From JACNIZ01 sp964344765 (GTDB lineage Bacteria; Planctomycetota; UBA1135): 64,000 nucleotides of DNA. Numbering within the stretch: the first letter of the stretch is position 1; each line of letters opens with the position of its first letter. The stretch spans positions 62,001 through 126,000 of the forward strand of contig CAYFOM010000005.1 of NCBI GenBank assembly GCA_964344765.1, given 5' to 3'. This document shows positions 61,994-64,000 of this stretch, piece by piece. A model generated the notes under the pieces. It did no database searches. It was not told the DNA's origin and saw nothing but the letters and a program-made list of their open reading frames with translations. The position numbers and the translations under genes were made by a program.

Positions 61994-64000
61994 ATCCGCT
62001 AGCCCTCTGCATTCTCAGCCTGGCCGCGCAAAGCCCCCAGGACAACGAAGCGGCGATCCGCGAAATGGCGTGGCAACTGCATCAGCAACCGCCGACGGCG
62101 GCCGAGTTGGTTGATCAGTGGCGATTAGGCGATGAAGAGCTGGTCCTGCAAGCGGCCGGTCGTGGGTTGGCAAAGCAAGAAGCATTAGGGCCACTGTTGC
62201 TCGCCGTGCTCCAGCGTTACAAAGATGCATCCCCACCCGCGGCTTTGGCCGAGTTGCTGCCGACAGTCCCCTACTACGCAGAAGCGGTGCCGTTGCTTCA
62301 GGACCTTCGCAGCCAGCCCCAATGGCAAACTGCGGCTGCCGAAACTTTGTTGCGCTGGGGAATCTACCCGGCTCAAGCCCAACATCCGCTGGCTGCCGAC
62401 TTGATGAGTCAATTGCAGAAGGGATGGCAGCCGGACGGCCCGCACTGCGCAGCGGTTCTTGGTTTAGGCGAAGACTATCGGGCGGTTCTTTTGCCCGCGT
62501 TGATTCAGCGCTTTGACTTGAGTGCCGATGATTGCAAGTCGCTTGCTGGTTTGTCCCGCCAAAATTGGAGTGCTTTTGACCAGCACCTTTTGGATTCGGT
62601 TTTGCTCAATCATCAATTGCTGCGCAAACCGACCGAGCAATGGGTCGACGCCGAGCAGCTCCTCCAACAGGCTTGGCAGCTTTACTTAACCGATGAGCTT
62701 GCCCTCGGCCAACTGCAACTCATCGAACAGTTTTTACTGCAACACCGCCACCTCGGCACGCCGGTGATGCTGAACGAGGTTTGGCAAACCGCGACTTCCA
62801 ATCGAATTGCCGCTGCCAAAGCATTTCTTCGCCATAACCCCATGGCGATGGCGGTGCCGATGATGGCCGCCGAAGCTTTTGATGAGGGTGCATCAGTAGA
62901 CCACCGCGTCAAAACCATTCAGGCGTTATTCCTGGCTGCTCCGGATGCGCAAATCGAAGCGCTGCTGCCGATGTTGCGGCCCGATCAAGACCGCAAGATC
63001 TTTCGCGCCCTACTTGCCGGATTGCGGTTGCGGCCGATGGAGATGATGCCCGGAAGCATCGAAGTCTTGCTTCCAAAGTTGCGCACCAACGATGCCTCGT
63101 TGGCGATGGAAGTGCTCATCTTGACTGCGGATCACCAAACTCGCTTGGACTGGTTGCCGAAGGCGTCGGCGTTGCCGGCTGCAGTTGGTAAACGCGTGAT
63201 GCAAATGGCATGGGGCGTGGATCCGCAAGCGGACGTGTTGGAAGTCTTCAAAGAAATGAGCAACCAAAAACATCCGGCGCGGCGCGATTTGGGCGCGGCC
63301 GGTTTGCGCGCCGCAATGAGCGAGGAAGATCTGGCGGCGCATTATCAACAGCTGCTCATGGGTGCTGAAGACCCAAAACTGTTCGATGAGTTCCTCAACA
63401 AGTTGCGCGATATGCGCAGCGATGCGGCGTTGGAGGTCATCATCGATTGGCTGATCAGCCCGGGCGGACGCAGCAATCCGCGCTCAGGACCCTTTGCATC
63501 GATGTTGATCGAAGAAACTGCGGCGCGGCGTTTGTTCGACGCTTGGTGGCAACAACGTGAGGGCTTGACCGATTTCCAAATGGATTGGGCCGCGTGCCAC
63601 CTCGCCCCAGATTTGGCCGACGCACGTCAAAGGTTGCATGATCGTTTTTTCCAAGTGGATCCGCGCACCCAAACGATGTTTTTATCGCGCATGGAAACGG
63701 GTGCTGGCCAGCAAGAAGTGGATTTATGGAATCGACTCTTGCTGGATCATTCCTACGACGAAACTATTCGACGTATTTCCGCACATTTGCTGTTTCGCGC
63801 GGCAGCGGATGCCGATTTGCAAACTGCCAAGGCTTGGGTGAGGCCTAGCTTGGATGCGTTGCTTCAAAGTAATGACGCGGCGTTCCAACAACGACCATGG
63901 CTGGTTTTGGTGCGCGGCTTAGCCGGAATGAAAAATGTGGAGTGGCGCAAAAGCTTGCTGCAACAAGTCCGCGAGTTGCCGGCGGAATACTCGCAAGCCT
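61990..64000 (+). CDS. Large helical protein, unknown function, C-terminus outside the window
   Basis: At least 670 codons are open from the ATG at 61990 to the right edge without a stop. A short hydrophobic start (MNPLALCILSLAAQSPQ) may be a signal peptide. The rest is almost all amphipathic helices rich in Leu, Ala and Gln, with blocks such as ALLPMLRPDQDRKIFRALLA and LAMEVLILTADHQTRLDW that suggest HEAT-like repeats. The frame is clean and the codon use matches its neighbours. It overlaps the MobA-like gene by four bases, so it belongs to the same operon. Function unknown. Confidence 0.75.
   Translation, partial: MNPLALCILSLAAQSPQDNEAAIREMAWQLHQQPPTAAELVDQWRLGDEELVLQAAGRGLAKQEALGPLLLAVLQRYKDASPPAALAELLPTVPYYAEAVPLLQDLRSQPQWQTAAAETLLRWGIYPAQAQHPLAADLMSQLQKGWQPDGPHCAAVLGLGEDYRAVLLPALIQRFDLSADDCKSLAGLSRQNWSAFDQHLLDSVLLNHQLLRKPTEQWVDAEQLLQQAWQLYLTDELALGQLQLIEQFLLQHRHLGTPVMLNEVWQTATSNRIAAAKAFLRHNPMAMAVPMMAAEAFDEGASVDHRVKTIQALFLAAPDAQIEALLPMLRPDQDRKIFRALLAGLRLRPMEMMPGSIEVLLPKLRTNDASLAMEVLILTADHQTRLDWLPKASALPAAVGKRVMQMAWGVDPQADVLEVFKEMSNQKHPARRDLGAAGLRAAMSEEDLAAHYQQLLMGAEDPKLFDEFLNKLRDMRSDAALEVIIDWLISPGGRSNPRSGPFASMLIEETAARRLFDAWWQQREGLTDFQMDWAACHLAPDLADARQRLHDRFFQVDPRTQTMFLSRMETGAGQQEVDLWNRLLLDHSYDETIRRISAHLLFRAAADADLQTAKAWVRPSLDALLQSNDAAFQQRPWLVLVRGLAGMKNVEWRKSLLQQVRELPAEYSQA

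Overview
The window is about 64 kb of moderately GC-rich, densely coding chromosomal DNA from a Gram-negative-type bacterium. Outer-membrane chemistry is indicated by an LpxH-like gene at the left edge, a GmhB-like heptose phosphatase and a lipid-linked sugar-phosphate transferase. A large set of secreted proteins (CotH/lamin-tail, FG-GAP with ASPIC/UnbV, adhesin-like 'choice-of-anchor J' type, parallel beta-helix) and two sigma-54 activators next to rpoN resemble Planctomycetota secretomes and regulation. That assignment is an inference; no rRNA is present to settle it. I see no phage, IS element, integron or CRISPR.

Layout. 1-3.2 kb: LpxH-like gene and a sigma-54 response regulator (-), divergent from rpoN (+). 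3.3-9.6 kb: efp, a HAD 5'-nucleotidase, a gmhB-like gene, a degenerate receiver/kinase gene, a DUF5658-like membrane protein and a polyprenyl glycosylphosphotransferase. 9.7-23.9 kb: one long minus-strand run, atpZ-(atpI-like)-atpBEFHAGDC-aspS-infC-rpmI-rplT-pheS-pheT, with many short gaps and 4-base overlaps. infC appears to use an ATC start, and AspRS carries residues typical of the non-discriminating type. 24-29.2 kb: ndk, a TPR lipoprotein, then accA followed by an ECF sigma factor, its zinc-finger anti-sigma factor and an HtrA-like protein without the catalytic triad. 29.2-36.5 kb: purine genes (a PurS-PurS-PurL fusion, purQ, purD), a ChaN-like gene with a DUF3568-like lipoprotein, and a Fur-family gene coupled to purD. 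36.6-39.1 kb: an NtrB-like kinase and NtrC-like regulator in tail-to-tail overlap.

39.2-44.4 kb: a small secretin-N-like membrane protein overlapping pepN, an unusual GIY-YIG/transmembrane/metallopeptidase fusion, and a PDZ-only secreted protein. 44.4-58.8 kb: eight secreted proteins on the minus strand. Six end in the same roughly 100-residue C-terminal module (core G-x-GP-T-x-TP-x-G, later V-W-x-Q), on otherwise mostly unrelated proteins. This is the best candidate here for an undescribed export, anchoring or adhesion system. 54.2-59.1 kb also holds tRNA-Arg(TCT), tRNA-His(GTG) and tRNA-Leu(TAG). 59.2-64 kb: a plus-strand operon of a ThiF/MoeB-like E1 enzyme, a cysteine desulfurase-like enzyme, a MobA-like nucleotidyltransferase and a large helical protein running off the right edge; it looks like a sulfur-transfer or molybdenum-cofactor locus.
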